Shown: positions 26,677-34,641 of the stretch, piece by piece
How the letters are laid out: every line of letters begins with the position of its first letter
How positions within the stretch are numbered: position 1 is the stretch's first letter
NCBI RefSeq assembly: GCF_009936375.1
Contig: NZ_AP022332.1
Span: forward strand, 682,001 to 746,000
Reading direction: 5' to 3'
Source of the DNA: Methylosinus sp. C49
GTDB taxonomy: Bacteria; Pseudomonadota; Alphaproteobacteria; Rhizobiales; Beijerinckiaceae
DNA: 64,000 nucleotides
Translations under genes and position numbers: made by a program
The notes under the pieces: generated by a model
The model's database searches: none
What the model was told of the DNA's origin: nothing
The model's input: only the letters and a program-made list of their open reading frames with translations

Positions 26677-27357
26677 ATGACCCCTGTGATCGAAACCCTC
26701 TTCGCGGCTCCGGCGCTCATTTCTCTCGGTCCCCGCGCGGCGCCGAGCGGCATCGCCAAAAGCGCGGCGACGCCGCCTTGGCGCATATTGCGCGACGGCC
26801 TCGACGGCGATCGTCAGGGCGATTTGCGCCATCACGGCGGGCCGGAGAAGGCGCTGCATCACTATCCGCGCGATCATTACGCGGCCTGGGCGACGGAGGA
26901 GCCGGCGCTTGTCGCGGCGGCTCCGGCCTTCGGCGAGAATATCTCCACTCTGGGCGTGACCGAGCGCGACATCTGCATCGGCGACATCTTCGAACTGGGC
27001 TCGGCGCTGCTGCAGGTGAGCCAGGGCCGCCAGCCCTGCTGGAAGCTGAATACGCGTTTCGCGCGCCCGGATATGGCGCGGCGCGTTCAAACGAGCGGGC
27101 GCACCGGCTGGTATTATCGCGTGCTTCGCGAAGGCGTCGCCGAGCCGGGCGCATCTCTCCAGCGCATGGAGCGGCCGCTGCCGGATTGGCCTTTGTCGCG
27201 GCTCAATGAATTGCTCTATCTACGCATGCTCGATCGCGATGCGCTGGCGCAAATGGCCGAGCTGGCGCCGCTGGCGCGCAATTGGCGAGAGCTGGCCGCG
27301 CGCCGTCTCGCGCGCGGCGCGGTGGAGGATTGGTCCACGCGCCTCGACGGCGCGTGA
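26677..27357 (+). CDS. MOSC-domain protein, YiiM-like
   Basis: A 226-residue protein of the MOSC superfamily. RHHGGPEKALHHYP is the conserved His-Gly-Gly block, AFGENISTLGVTERDICIGD the central motif, and VSQGRQPCWKLN the Cys that binds the molybdenum cofactor in MOSC proteins. YiiM in E. coli reduces N-hydroxylated bases such as 6-hydroxylaminopurine. The C-terminal residues about 170-226 form the three-alpha extension usual in YiiM. It follows the CPVC protein by 96 bases, so cotranscription is possible and a thiol donor for a MOSC reductase would make sense. Confidence 0.85.
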   Translation: MTPVIETLFAAPALISLGPRAAPSGIAKSAATPPWRILRDGLDGDRQGDLRHHGGPEKALHHYPRDHYAAWATEEPALVAAAPAFGENISTLGVTERDICIGDIFELGSALLQVSQGRQPCWKLNTRFARPDMARRVQTSGRTGWYYRVLREGVAEPGASLQRMERPLPDWPLSRLNELLYLRMLDRDALAQMAELAPLARNWRELAARRLARGAVEDWSTRLDGA

Positions 27358-27390
27358 GAGCCTTGCGCGGTTCTGAAGGCAGGCGGCGCG

Positions 27391-28440
27391 TCAGGCTGGC
27401 AGCAGGCCCTTGCGCAAATTCTCGCCCGCGAGCGTGATGATGCGGCCGACGGCGGCCGGGTCGGCCAGCCACGCCTCTATGCGCGGATGGGTGAGCTGCG
27501 CCGGCGTGCTGCGGCGATAGACCTTGTAGCATTCGGTGAGAAAATACTTCAGCGACACGAATTCGCCGACCTCGCTCGAGAGATGATAATTCTCGAGCTT
27601 GAAGGTGTAGCTGCCCTGCACGCCGAAATATTCGCCGATCGGCGGATAGATGGGGAATATCTCCGCGCGGCCGAGATCGTCGATCGCATAATAGTCGCCA
27701 TTGACGGGCGCCGGAGTCGGCAGGCCGGCATGGGCGAAAAATTTCTTGGCGAGATCGAAGAGCACGAACGGCCGCGGATGCACCAGCGAATACATGAACA
27801 CGCCGCGGCGCGACCAATTGGCGATCTCGCCGGAGAGATCCATGCCGTATTTGCGCTTGCCGGTCTCGACCAGCTCGTTCACGGCGTCGTTCCAGACGTC
27901 GAAATAGCCGAGCGCCTCGAACACATTGCGGTTGAACAGCGCATGCGCCTCCTCCACCGAGAGGCCGCGGCGGAAGGCGAAGACGGCGAGCGCCGAATGA
28001 TAGGGGCCGACCGGGCCGATGGTCGGCGCATGGCCGCGCGTTTCGTCCAGCAGATAGACGAGATCGGGATGGAAGGCGGAGAAGGTGATCGCCGGAATCA
28101 TGATCACTTTGTCCAAGAGCTCGCACAGCTCCGCCGAGCCGCCGCCGCGCACATGCCCGTGCAGAAACTCGTGGCTGAACACATAGTCGTAGGTGGCGAG
28201 CGTCTTGGCGAGCAGCTTTATGTCCGCGAGCGTCTTGGCGATCGCCGAGAAATGCGAGACGCGCGCGGAAGGGTCGAGCAGCTTCATCGCATAGGCGAGA
28301 CCGAAAGCCTGGCAATTGCCGATGACGGCGATGCGCGGCCCGGTGAGGCGCGGACCCTTCGCGTGGAAGGGCGCGAGCCGCGGCTCGACGAGATGATTGT
28401 ACCAGGAGCGGATGATCTGCCGGTCGATCTGAGACAACAT
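27391..28440 (-). CDS. WcbI-family protein (putative polysaccharide acetyltransferase)
   Basis: A 349-residue protein with the WcbI signature IAVIGNCQAFGLAYAM (Cys43) near the N-terminus, and a long alpha/beta region including DYVFSHEFLHGH and FSAFHPDLVYL. WcbI of Burkholderia is required for capsule and has a GDSL-like fold that binds coenzyme A, which suggests acetylation of a surface sugar. It diverges from the GSCFA gene at 28659, another protein family found in cell-surface polysaccharide loci. No signal peptide is seen, so it acts in the cytoplasm or at the membrane face. Confidence 0.78.
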   Translation of the reverse strand: MLSQIDRQIIRSWYNHLVEPRLAPFHAKGPRLTGPRIAVIGNCQAFGLAYAMKLLDPSARVSHFSAIAKTLADIKLLAKTLATYDYVFSHEFLHGHVRGGGSAELCELLDKVIMIPAITFSAFHPDLVYLLDETRGHAPTIGPVGPYHSALAVFAFRRGLSVEEAHALFNRNVFEALGYFDVWNDAVNELVETGKRKYGMDLSGEIANWSRRGVFMYSLVHPRPFVLFDLAKKFFAHAGLPTPAPVNGDYYAIDDLGRAEIFPIYPPIGEYFGVQGSYTFKLENYHLSSEVGEFVSLKYFLTECYKVYRRSTPAQLTHPRIEAWLADPAAVGRIITLAGENLRKGLLPA

Positions 28441-28658
28441 GCGCGCGTTACGCCATTTCGTCGCGGCCCGAAATCGAAGTCGGCGCCGAAGGATGACAAG
28501 CGCCCGGTCGCCGTTTATGCTCCCGGCCGCATCGATGAAGCCGCCGCATTCATCCCATTCCGGCGCGCTGTTCTCGCCTTTGTGAGGGCGGACCGCGCGT
28601 CGTAGATGAACCCTGCTCGACGAGCCATGCGGCCGGCGGCTTTCCAGGAGACCGACAA

Positions 28659-29723
28659 TTGGCGGAACATCCCTATAGCTCCCTACCCGACCATCGCTTC
28701 TGGCGCAAGGCGGTGACGCAGACGCCTCCTTTCGCGATCGACCCCATTCTCTCCACGCCGTTCAAAATCTCGCTGACAGACAAAGTGGCGACCGGCGGGA
28801 GCTGTTTCGCGCAAGAAATAGCTCAGAAACTAAAGGCCAGCGGCTTCCACTATTATCTCGCCGAGCAGCCGCCGGAGGGCATGTCCGCCGCCGAGGCGGA
28901 GCGGCGCAATTATTCGATGTATTCCTGCCGCTATGGCAATCTCTACACCACGACGGCGCTGCTCCAGCTGTTCGACCGCGCCTATGGCGCCTTCAAGCCG
29001 GAGCTCGTGCATTGGGTGCGGCAGGAGGATGGCCGCATCGTCGATCCTTTCCGCCCGAGCATAGAGCCGGACGGCTATGACACGATCGAGGACATGCTGG
29101 CCGAGCGCGAGCGGCATTTCGCCGCCGTGCGCAAAATGTTCGAGACGCTGGACGTCTTCGTCTTCACCTTCGGCCATACCGAATCCTGGCGCTGCCGCAG
29201 CGATGGCGCGGTGCTGCAGCAGGCGCCCGGCGTCGCCGGCGGCGTGTGGGATCCTTCGCTCTACGCTTTCCACAATATGACCGTTTCGGAGGTGGTGCGC
29301 GACTTCCTCGCCTCGGTCGATCGCATTCGCTCGGTCAATCCGGCGTCGCGAATCATCCTCAGCGTCTCGCCGGTCGGCATCATCGCCACTTACGAGGACC
29401 GCCATGTGCTCGAGGCCAATTCGGCGATCAAGGCGATTCTGCGCGCGGCGGCGGACGAGGTGGTGCGGGCGCGGCCCAATATCGCATATTTCCCGTCGTA
29501 CGACGTCGCGACGGCGCCGCCAAATGTCGCGCGCTTCTATCGGGAGGATGTGCGGCGCATAAATCCCTTCGGCATCAGCCAGACGATGCGCCTGTTCTTC
29601 GACCATTTCACCGAGCGCGAGACGCAGACGGCCAAGATCGAGCCGCTGAAATTCGACGTGGCGGCGGAGGCGGAGAGCAATTCCCGCATCGTCTGCGACG
29701 AAGAGGCGATCGAGACCGCGTGA
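28659..29723 (+). CDS. GSCFA-domain protein
   Basis: A 354-residue protein with the family motif ATGGSCFAQEIAQKL (Ser48, Cys49), and the further conserved blocks FTFGHTESWR and LSVSPVGIIATYEDRHVLEAN. GSCFA proteins are SGNH-like hydrolases or transferases linked to capsule and exopolysaccharide loci; the exact reaction is unknown. The start is TTG 28659, supported by CAGGAG eight bases before; no in-frame ATG is close. It is divergent from the WcbI gene and has a strong hairpin after the stop. Confidence 0.82.
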   Translation: MAEHPYSSLPDHRFWRKAVTQTPPFAIDPILSTPFKISLTDKVATGGSCFAQEIAQKLKASGFHYYLAEQPPEGMSAAEAERRNYSMYSCRYGNLYTTTALLQLFDRAYGAFKPELVHWVRQEDGRIVDPFRPSIEPDGYDTIEDMLAERERHFAAVRKMFETLDVFVFTFGHTESWRCRSDGAVLQQAPGVAGGVWDPSLYAFHNMTVSEVVRDFLASVDRIRSVNPASRIILSVSPVGIIATYEDRHVLEANSAIKAILRAAADEVVRARPNIAYFPSYDVATAPPNVARFYREDVRRINPFGISQTMRLFFDHFTERETQTAKIEPLKFDVAAEAESNSRIVCDEEAIETA

Positions 29724-29731
29724 CCTTTTTA

Positions 29732-29759
29732 GCGTTTCCCGCCCATCGGCGGGAAACGC
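29732..29759 (+). terminator. Strong hairpin after the GSCFA gene
   Basis: A perfect 12-base stem (GCGTTTCCCGCC / GGCGGGAAACGC) with a CATC loop, nine bases after the stop codon. It is followed by GATCTTCGTTTC, only partly T-rich. It is probably the transcript end of the GSCFA gene. Confidence 0.65.
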
Positions 29760-29825
29760 GATCTTCGTTTCCCGAAACTAGAGCTTATATATCCTCTGTC
29801 GCAGTTCGAACGGAGGATTCGCCTC

Positions 29826-30254
29826 ATGGTCACGGGCTCGCTCGCGCTCGCTGTCGCCGGCGCTTTCACAGGGGCGTCTCTCTACGTCAATTTCGTCGAG
29901 CAGCCCGCGCGGTTGAAGCTCGACGACAAATCGCTGATGAAGGAATGGGAGACCTCCGATCATCGCGGCTTCGCTCTGCTCGCCGGCCTCTCGCTGCTCT
30001 CGGCCATTCTCGGATTCATCGACTACAAGACCTCCGACGATGCGCGCTGGCTCGCCGGCGCCGCGGTGATCGTCGCCGCCTGGCCCTTCATGTTCTATGC
30101 GGTCTCACCGCTCGACAACCGCATTCTCGCCTTGATCTCGGCCGAGGACGGCGCCGATGCGCGCAAGGCGATCGAGCTGTGGGGCAAGGTTCAGCTCGCG
30201 CTCACGGCGCTCGGCGCGCTCGCGGTCGCGCTCTTCGTCTTCGCCAACGGCTGA
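29826..30254 (+). CDS. DUF1772 four-helix membrane protein
   Basis: A 142-residue integral membrane protein with four hydrophobic helices. The first block GAFTGASLYVNFVEQPARL and WETSDHRGFALLAGLSLL match the DUF1772 family, distantly related to fungal anthrone oxygenases. No catalytic role is established in bacteria. A GGAGG ribosome site is at 29811-29815, 10 bases before ATG 29826. The next gene, a DUF2147 protein, follows after 67 bases that include an inverted repeat. Confidence 0.8.
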   Translation: MVTGSLALAVAGAFTGASLYVNFVEQPARLKLDDKSLMKEWETSDHRGFALLAGLSLLSAILGFIDYKTSDDARWLAGAAVIVAAWPFMFYAVSPLDNRILALISAEDGADARKAIELWGKVQLALTALGALAVALFVFANG

Positions 30255-30286
30255 GGCGTCGCGGCCGAAGATTCGACATCATGCTC

Positions 30287-30321
30287 GTCGATCCTCCCTC
30301 GCTGACAGAAGGAGGATCGAC
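30287..30321 (+). promoter_or_regulatory. Hairpin that hides the ribosome site of the DUF2147 gene
   Basis: Perfect 11-base arms GTCGATCCTCC (30287-30297) and GGAGGATCGAC (30311-30321) with a 13-base loop. The right arm contains the GGAGG ribosome site and ends on the base before ATG 30322. In RNA the stem would mask the start, as in thermosensors or translational switches; as DNA it could also be an operator. There is no T-run, so a terminator is less likely. Confidence 0.6.
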
Positions 30322-30768
30322 ATGACGCGCTCTTTCGCTCGCGAGCTTCTCGCGCCTTCCGCGCTGCTGGCCGCCGCCGCTCTGGCCTGCGGTTCTGCGG
30401 CCGGCGCCTCGTCCAATGATCCGCGCGGCGTCTGGCTGCGGCAGGAAGGCGGCGTGCGCTTCAGCTTCTATGATTGCGAGAACGGCAAGCTCTGCGCCAA
30501 GGTCGTCGCCGCGCAAAACGCCGAGGATCGCTCCTCGATAGGCGCGGTGATTCTTCGCGGCGCCACGCAGACCGGCCCCAATCGCTGGGCCGGCCAGATC
30601 TTCAATGTCGAGGACGGCAAGACCTATGACGGCTTCGTCACTGTCGACAGCCCGACGCGATTGACGCTGAAGGGCTGCCTCTGGGGCATGTTGTGCAGCG
30701 GCGAGACCTGGACGCGCGTTTCCGCTCCGCATGCCGCCCATGCGATGGTCGACGATGACCTGAGATAG
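30322..30768 (+). CDS. Exported DUF2147 protein
   Basis: A 148-residue protein with a signal peptide (residues 1-29, ALLAAAALACGSAAGA) and the DUF2147 pattern: DPRGVWLRQEGGVRFSFYDC near the start, CAKVV, and LTLKGCLWGMLCSGETWTRV near the end. Members are small periplasmic beta proteins of unknown role, some tied to stress. Four cysteines in the mature part probably form disulfides. Translation may be controlled by a hairpin covering the ribosome site. Confidence 0.85.
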   Translation: MTRSFARELLAPSALLAAAALACGSAAGASSNDPRGVWLRQEGGVRFSFYDCENGKLCAKVVAAQNAEDRSSIGAVILRGATQTGPNRWAGQIFNVEDGKTYDGFVTVDSPTRLTLKGCLWGMLCSGETWTRVSAPHAAHAMVDDDLR

Positions 30769-30788
30769 GCGCCTCTCACGCGGAGCGA

Positions 30789-31739
30789 TCACATCTCGTT
30801 GGAATAGACGCGGATCGATCGAAATTCGAAGCGCGCTGGCAATGCGCTTCTGTCGATCTGTCCGCCCCAGGAGCCGCCGAGCGCGAGATTGATGCGAATG
30901 CGCATCGGCATGCGCAGCGGATCGTCCGGGCCGCGCGGCGCGACGGCGAGCACCTGCCGGCCGTCGATGGAGACGGCGACGGTCTCCGCGCTCCAATCCA
31001 GCCGATAGACGTGCCATTGCGAGGACAGCGTCGGCACATTGGTCTCGGCCGACCAATTGGTCAGCTCGTCCAGCGTCGGACCCGCATGGGCGCTGGTGAA
31101 GACGATGTTCGGATGCTTGCCGACCGCCTCCACTATATCGATCTCGCGATAGGGCGGCCCGTCGTCGCCGCCGAGCATCCAGATCGCCGGCCATGTGCCC
31201 GCGCCTTTCGGCGCGCGCGCGATCACCTCCACGGCGCCATAGCGCATCGAAAAGCGCGAGAAGATGCTGCCGGATGTGTATTCCGAAGTGAGCGTCGAGC
31301 GGGTCCAATCTTTCGAGGCGCCGTCGTAGCGGGCGTTCAGCACGCCTTCCGCGCGGCCTTCCAGCGCCAGCGCGCCATTGGCGACGAAGACATTCTCGGG
31401 GCGATAATATTGCGCCTCGCGATTGCGGATGAAGCTGATCTCATAGGACCAGAAATTTTGATCGAGCCCGCCGGCGCGCGAGAAATCCTCCTCATGCACG
31501 AGACGCGGGGGCGCGCGTTTCGGCTCGGCGGCGAGGCCTCGCTCGGCGAAGGCGATGGCGACGACGCCGAGCGCGCAGAGCAGCAGCGCGGCCATGCGCC
31601 GACCGGCGCGCGGCGTCGGCCAATAGATTTGCTCGGCGTAGACGCCGGTATGGATGAAGACGACGAGGATCGCCGCGGCCGCCCGCAAATATTGGACGGC
31701 GCGGATTTCCTCGGTTCCGCTCACGCTGCTGCCGGACAA
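30789..31739 (-). CDS. GH16 glycoside hydrolase with acyltransferase-like N-terminal helix
   Basis: A family 16 beta-glucanase-type enzyme. The catalytic signature is EIDIVE (Glu199 nucleophile, Asp201, Glu204 acid/base when counted from TTG 31739), preceded by GTWPAIWMLG and followed by a jelly-roll with QWHVYRLDW. The first 45 residues (EIRAVQYLRAAAAILVVF) copy the start of ExoZ-type acyltransferase 3 proteins, then a new basic-hydrophobic segment (RRMAALLLCALGVVAIAF) looks like a signal peptide. TTG 31739 is supported by AAAGGAG; an ATG at 31595 would give the signal peptide alone and 268 residues. It follows the ECF sigma/anti-sigma genes on the same strand. Confidence 0.8.
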   Translation of the reverse strand: MSGSSVSGTEEIRAVQYLRAAAAILVVFIHTGVYAEQIYWPTPRAGRRMAALLLCALGVVAIAFAERGLAAEPKRAPPRLVHEEDFSRAGGLDQNFWSYEISFIRNREAQYYRPENVFVANGALALEGRAEGVLNARYDGASKDWTRSTLTSEYTSGSIFSRFSMRYGAVEVIARAPKGAGTWPAIWMLGGDDGPPYREIDIVEAVGKHPNIVFTSAHAGPTLDELTNWSAETNVPTLSSQWHVYRLDWSAETVAVSIDGRQVLAVAPRGPDDPLRMPMRIRINLALGGSWGGQIDRSALPARFEFRSIRVYSNEM

Positions 31740-31882
31740 CGCCGCTCCTTTCGACACAATTCGACGCCGCTGCCGAGCGGCCGCGGATATGCTGCGCCGA
31801 TCGGGGACGTTCCCGACGGCTGGCGAGATCGGTAGAAGGAAACATGCCGCCCGGCAGGCGATCGGCTTATCGCGGCTGGCTT

Positions 31883-32761
31883 TCAGCGGCTGGCTTGGGC
31901 GGCGGCGCTTTCGGCGGCGGCGCGCGCGGTCTCGGCCGTGAGCGGGCCGATGAGGATGAAGGCGAAGCCGGCGGCGCGCCATTCCACCGCCGCGAGGCCG
32001 GCCGCGGTCTTGGGCGGAGCCGAGGGTCGCTCGCCGCCGGCGCGCTCGAAATAGAGCGCCGCCCGGGCGCCGGCGGCGGATTGATAGATCAGCAGCCCCG
32101 CCGGCGAGATCACGCCCGGAACGAGCCTGCCGCCGATGAGCTCGAGGCCCACATCGGCGAGGTTCGGCAGTCGGCCGAAGCCGGCGCGCTCGCCGAGCCA
32201 GGTGGCCAGCTCGGCCTTGCGCTCGGCGACGATCTCCACTGGCCGCGAATCCTGCGCGAAGGTCAGATAGGCGAGCTGGGCGTGGGCGACGAGCCCCGGC
32301 GGCTCGATCATGATCCGTTGCGGGGCGGAGGGCGGCGAGGCGGGGCCGGTGAAGGCCAGCAGCGCCGCTCCCGCCACCGCCGCGCCGGCGAGCAGCGTCA
32401 GCAGCGACATGATGATGGCGGGCCGGCGCGGGAGCTTGCGGCTCGTGTCCGAGCGCCGCATGGCGCGCAGCGAAGCGCCCTTGCTGGGGCTGAAGCGCGC
32501 CCAATTGACGCCGGAGCCGAAGCTGCGCGTGAGGCTCGTCACCGAGGCCGTCCGCAGGCCGGCGGGCACGGGCTCCTTCACCGTCTGGGCGAAGGCCGCG
32601 CGCAGCGCCGCATTCTGCCGGCGCCAGCCTTCGACCAGAGCGGCGTCCTCGGCGTGATTGTGCAGATGGTCCTCTATGCGCCGGCGATTCTCGGCGTCGA
32701 GCTCGCCATCGACGAAAGCATGCAGGTCGGATTCGTCGACATGCTCCCGGGGGCTCGTCAT
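31883..32761 (-). CDS. Membrane anti-sigma factor
   Basis: A 292-residue protein. The N-terminal 55 residues (DESDLHAFVDGELDAENRRR, then EDHLHNH) resemble the anti-sigma domain of RsiW/ChrR-type regulators but without the zinc-site cysteines. A single transmembrane helix (IIMSLLTLLAGAAVAGAALL) lies at about 115-137, and the C-terminal half is periplasmic. It begins 11 bases after the ECF sigma gene, the standard paired arrangement: the anti-sigma holds the sigma at the membrane until an envelope signal arrives. Confidence 0.85.
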   Translation of the reverse strand: MTSPREHVDESDLHAFVDGELDAENRRRIEDHLHNHAEDAALVEGWRRQNAALRAAFAQTVKEPVPAGLRTASVTSLTRSFGSGVNWARFSPSKGASLRAMRRSDTSRKLPRRPAIIMSLLTLLAGAAVAGAALLAFTGPASPPSAPQRIMIEPPGLVAHAQLAYLTFAQDSRPVEIVAERKAELATWLGERAGFGRLPNLADVGLELIGGRLVPGVISPAGLLIYQSAAGARAALYFERAGGERPSAPPKTAAGLAAVEWRAAGFAFILIGPLTAETARAAAESAAAQASR

Positions 32762-32772
32762 TTGCGGCCTGT

Positions 32773-33273
32773 TTATTTCACGACGCGCAGATGCGGCCCC
32801 GGCCGGCGGCCGGCGTCGGCCCCCGGCGAGGGATGGCGGTCCAGCGCGGTCAGCGCCGAGCGCGCGCGCATCAGCCGCATCAGCGCCACCGGCCGATCGG
32901 TGCGGGTGATGCGGGCGACCTCCTCGTAAGTGAAGCCCTCGAGCGCCACGAGCAGTAGCGTCTCCCGCTCCTCGAAAGGGAGATCGGCGAGGCGATGCAT
33001 GATCGCCGGCTGCCGCAGAGAAGGACGATGCGGCGCGGCGGACCGCAGCCGGCGTTGCGCGGCGTGGGTCAAGGAGGCGTAGAGATCGACGCGAAGGTCG
33101 AGAACGGCGCCGGTCGACTCGCGCCCGGCTTCGTCCGCCGTGGTCTGCAGCGCCGTGTGGACCAGCTCGTCGGCGAGATCATTGGCGGCGCCGGAAAGCA
33201 GCGCGCGTGCGTAGCGGCGCAGGCCCGGCGTGAGCCTTTCCAAGGTCTCGTCGAAATCCTCCGCCTGTCCCAT
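32773..33273 (-). CDS. ECF-type RNA polymerase sigma factor
   Basis: A 166-residue sigma factor. Region 2 covers about residues 12-70 and region 4 is clear in LPFEERETLLLVALEGFTYE, followed by the helix-turn-helix EVARITRTDRPVALMRLMRA. The gene heads a probable operon with its anti-sigma and, 144 bases farther, a GH16 enzyme. The C-terminal tail is Pro/Gly-rich. Which promoters it reads is not visible; autoregulation is common but I could not find a convincing ECF box upstream. Confidence 0.88.
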   Translation of the reverse strand: MGQAEDFDETLERLTPGLRRYARALLSGAANDLADELVHTALQTTADEAGRESTGAVLDLRVDLYASLTHAAQRRLRSAAPHRPSLRQPAIMHRLADLPFEERETLLLVALEGFTYEEVARITRTDRPVALMRLMRARSALTALDRHPSPGADAGRRPGPHLRVVK

Positions 33274-33604
33274 CGCTCGGCCCGTCTCGCGCGGTCCTCG
33301 ACGCCTCGCCCGCGCGGCGCTGGTTCGGTTTCTTTCCCCACGGATATTATGCCAGTCCGGCGCGATTGACTATCTCCGCGCCCTGAGATTTATCTGTTTT
33401 TGTATGTCGGGCCGCGAGCGACGCCAAAGGCGTCTTTGCTCGTGCGCCCCGCCTCACGTCCCGAGCCCGCGCGCCCAAATGCGCGCGCTGAAGCGCCCGA
33501 TGTGCGCGCGCTGAGCGCGCATGTTGCGCGCAGCCCTCCAACGGCGTTGCCGACAGGCGGCGGAACCCCGCCTCTCGATCGCAGATTTATGGACCATTGC
33601 TCCC
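33274..33604. other. Intergenic region between ECF sigma and fabI
   Basis: No gene is supported in these 331 bases. An AT-rich patch near 33380-33405 (GAGATTTATCTGTTTTTGTA) could hold promoter elements. Farther on, a GCGC-rich low-complexity part contains the direct repeat TGCGCGCGCTGA at 33480-33491 and 33503-33514. The stretch separates two divergent promoters. Confidence 0.45.
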
Positions 33605-34483
33605 ATGTCGCAACCGGAACCGACGTCGAACGGCAATATTTTCAGCGGCGTTCTCGCAGGCAAGCGGGGCCTCGTGCTCGGCGTCGCCAATAATAAATCC
33701 ATCGCCTGGGGCATAGCCAAGGCCGCGGCCGACGCCGGAGCCGAGCTCGCCCTCACCTTCCAGGTCGAGGCGCTGGAGAAGCGCGTTCGCCCGCTCGCCG
33801 CCGAGATCGGCGCGACCGTCGTCGGCCGCTGCGACGTCTCCGAGCCGGAGACGATCGACGCCGTCTTCGCCGAGGTCGAGAAGCTGTGGGGCAGAATCGA
33901 TTTCGTCGTCCATTGTCTCGCCTTTTCGGACAAGGATCAGCTCGACGGCCGCTATGTCGACACGACGGCGGAGAATTTCACGCAATCGCTGATGATCTCC
34001 TGCTTTTCCTTCACGGCCGTCGCCCAGCGCGCCGAGAAGCTGATGAAGGACGGCGGCTCGCTGCTCACCCTCACCTATTACGGCGCCGAGAAATGGATGC
34101 CGCATTACAATGTGATGGGCGTCGCCAAGGCCGCGCTCGAGGCCTCGGTGCGCTATCTCGCCGCCGATCTCGGCGAGAAGAACATTCGCGTCAACGCGAT
34201 TTCCGCCGGGCCGATCAAGACTTTGGCGGCCTCGGGCATCGGCGACTTCCGCTATATTCTGCGCTGGAACGAATATAACGCCCCGCTGCGCCGCGTGGTG
34301 ACGATCGAGGAGGTGGGCGAGACGGCGGTCTATCTGCTCTCGCCCATGGCGCGCGGCGTCACCGGCGAGGTGCTGCATGTGGACGCCGGCTATCATGTCG
34401 TCGGCATGATGAATCCGGGCGCCGCGCCGAAAATGGCCTCGTTGCTGGCCCTGCTGCCGCAGCACACGACAGAGGCGAAATAG
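33605..34483 (+). CDS. fabI: Enoyl-[acyl-carrier-protein] reductase (NADH)
   Basis: A 292-residue FabI that carries out the last reduction in fatty-acid elongation. Typical signs are GVANNKSIAWGIAKAAADAG at the cofactor site, VVHCLAFSDKDQL, and the active-site Tyr-x6-Lys in HYNVMGVAKAALEAS. IKTLAASGIGDF is the flexible substrate loop that closes over NADH and triclosan-type inhibitors. ATG 33605 gives the usual length; the frame is open 28 codons farther. A hairpin follows the stop. Confidence 0.94.
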   Translation: MSQPEPTSNGNIFSGVLAGKRGLVLGVANNKSIAWGIAKAAADAGAELALTFQVEALEKRVRPLAAEIGATVVGRCDVSEPETIDAVFAEVEKLWGRIDFVVHCLAFSDKDQLDGRYVDTTAENFTQSLMISCFSFTAVAQRAEKLMKDGGSLLTLTYYGAEKWMPHYNVMGVAKAALEASVRYLAADLGEKNIRVNAISAGPIKTLAASGIGDFRYILRWNEYNAPLRRVVTIEEVGETAVYLLSPMARGVTGEVLHVDAGYHVVGMMNPGAAPKMASLLALLPQHTTEAK

Positions 34484-34504
34484 TCGTCATTCGGTGATGG
34501 CCGT

Positions 34505-34541
34505 CATTCCCGACACGCGCGATTTCGCGCGATCGGGAATG
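34505..34541 (+). terminator. Hairpin after fabI
   Basis: Outer arms CATTCCCGA (34505-34513) and TCGGGAATG (34533-34541), inner arms CGCGCGA (34516-34522) and TCGCGCG (34525-34531). The long imperfect stem follows fabI by 21 bases. There is no T-run. The core sequence is also like a repeated intergenic element, so it may be a dispersed repeat used as a transcript end. Confidence 0.5.
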
Positions 34542-34576
34542 CGCGGGCTATGAGCGAATGCCCCGAGCCGCGCCTC

Positions 34577-34618
34577 TTGATAGCGTATCTCATTTGAGAT
34601 ACGCTATTCGACGAATAG
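34577..34618 (+). promoter_or_regulatory. Overlapping palindromes upstream of dinJ-yafQ
   Basis: The first palindrome has 13-base arms (34580-34592 and 34595-34607) around TT. The second, CTATTCG-A-CGAATAG (34604-34618), shares four bases with it. A TTGATA-like -35 box begins at 34577, so the sites overlap the promoter region of the toxin-antitoxin pair starting at 34642. RelB/DinJ antitoxins repress their own promoters through such palindromes. Confidence 0.65.
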
Positions 34619-34641
34619 GGGCGCGCGCATAGGGTAAGCAC

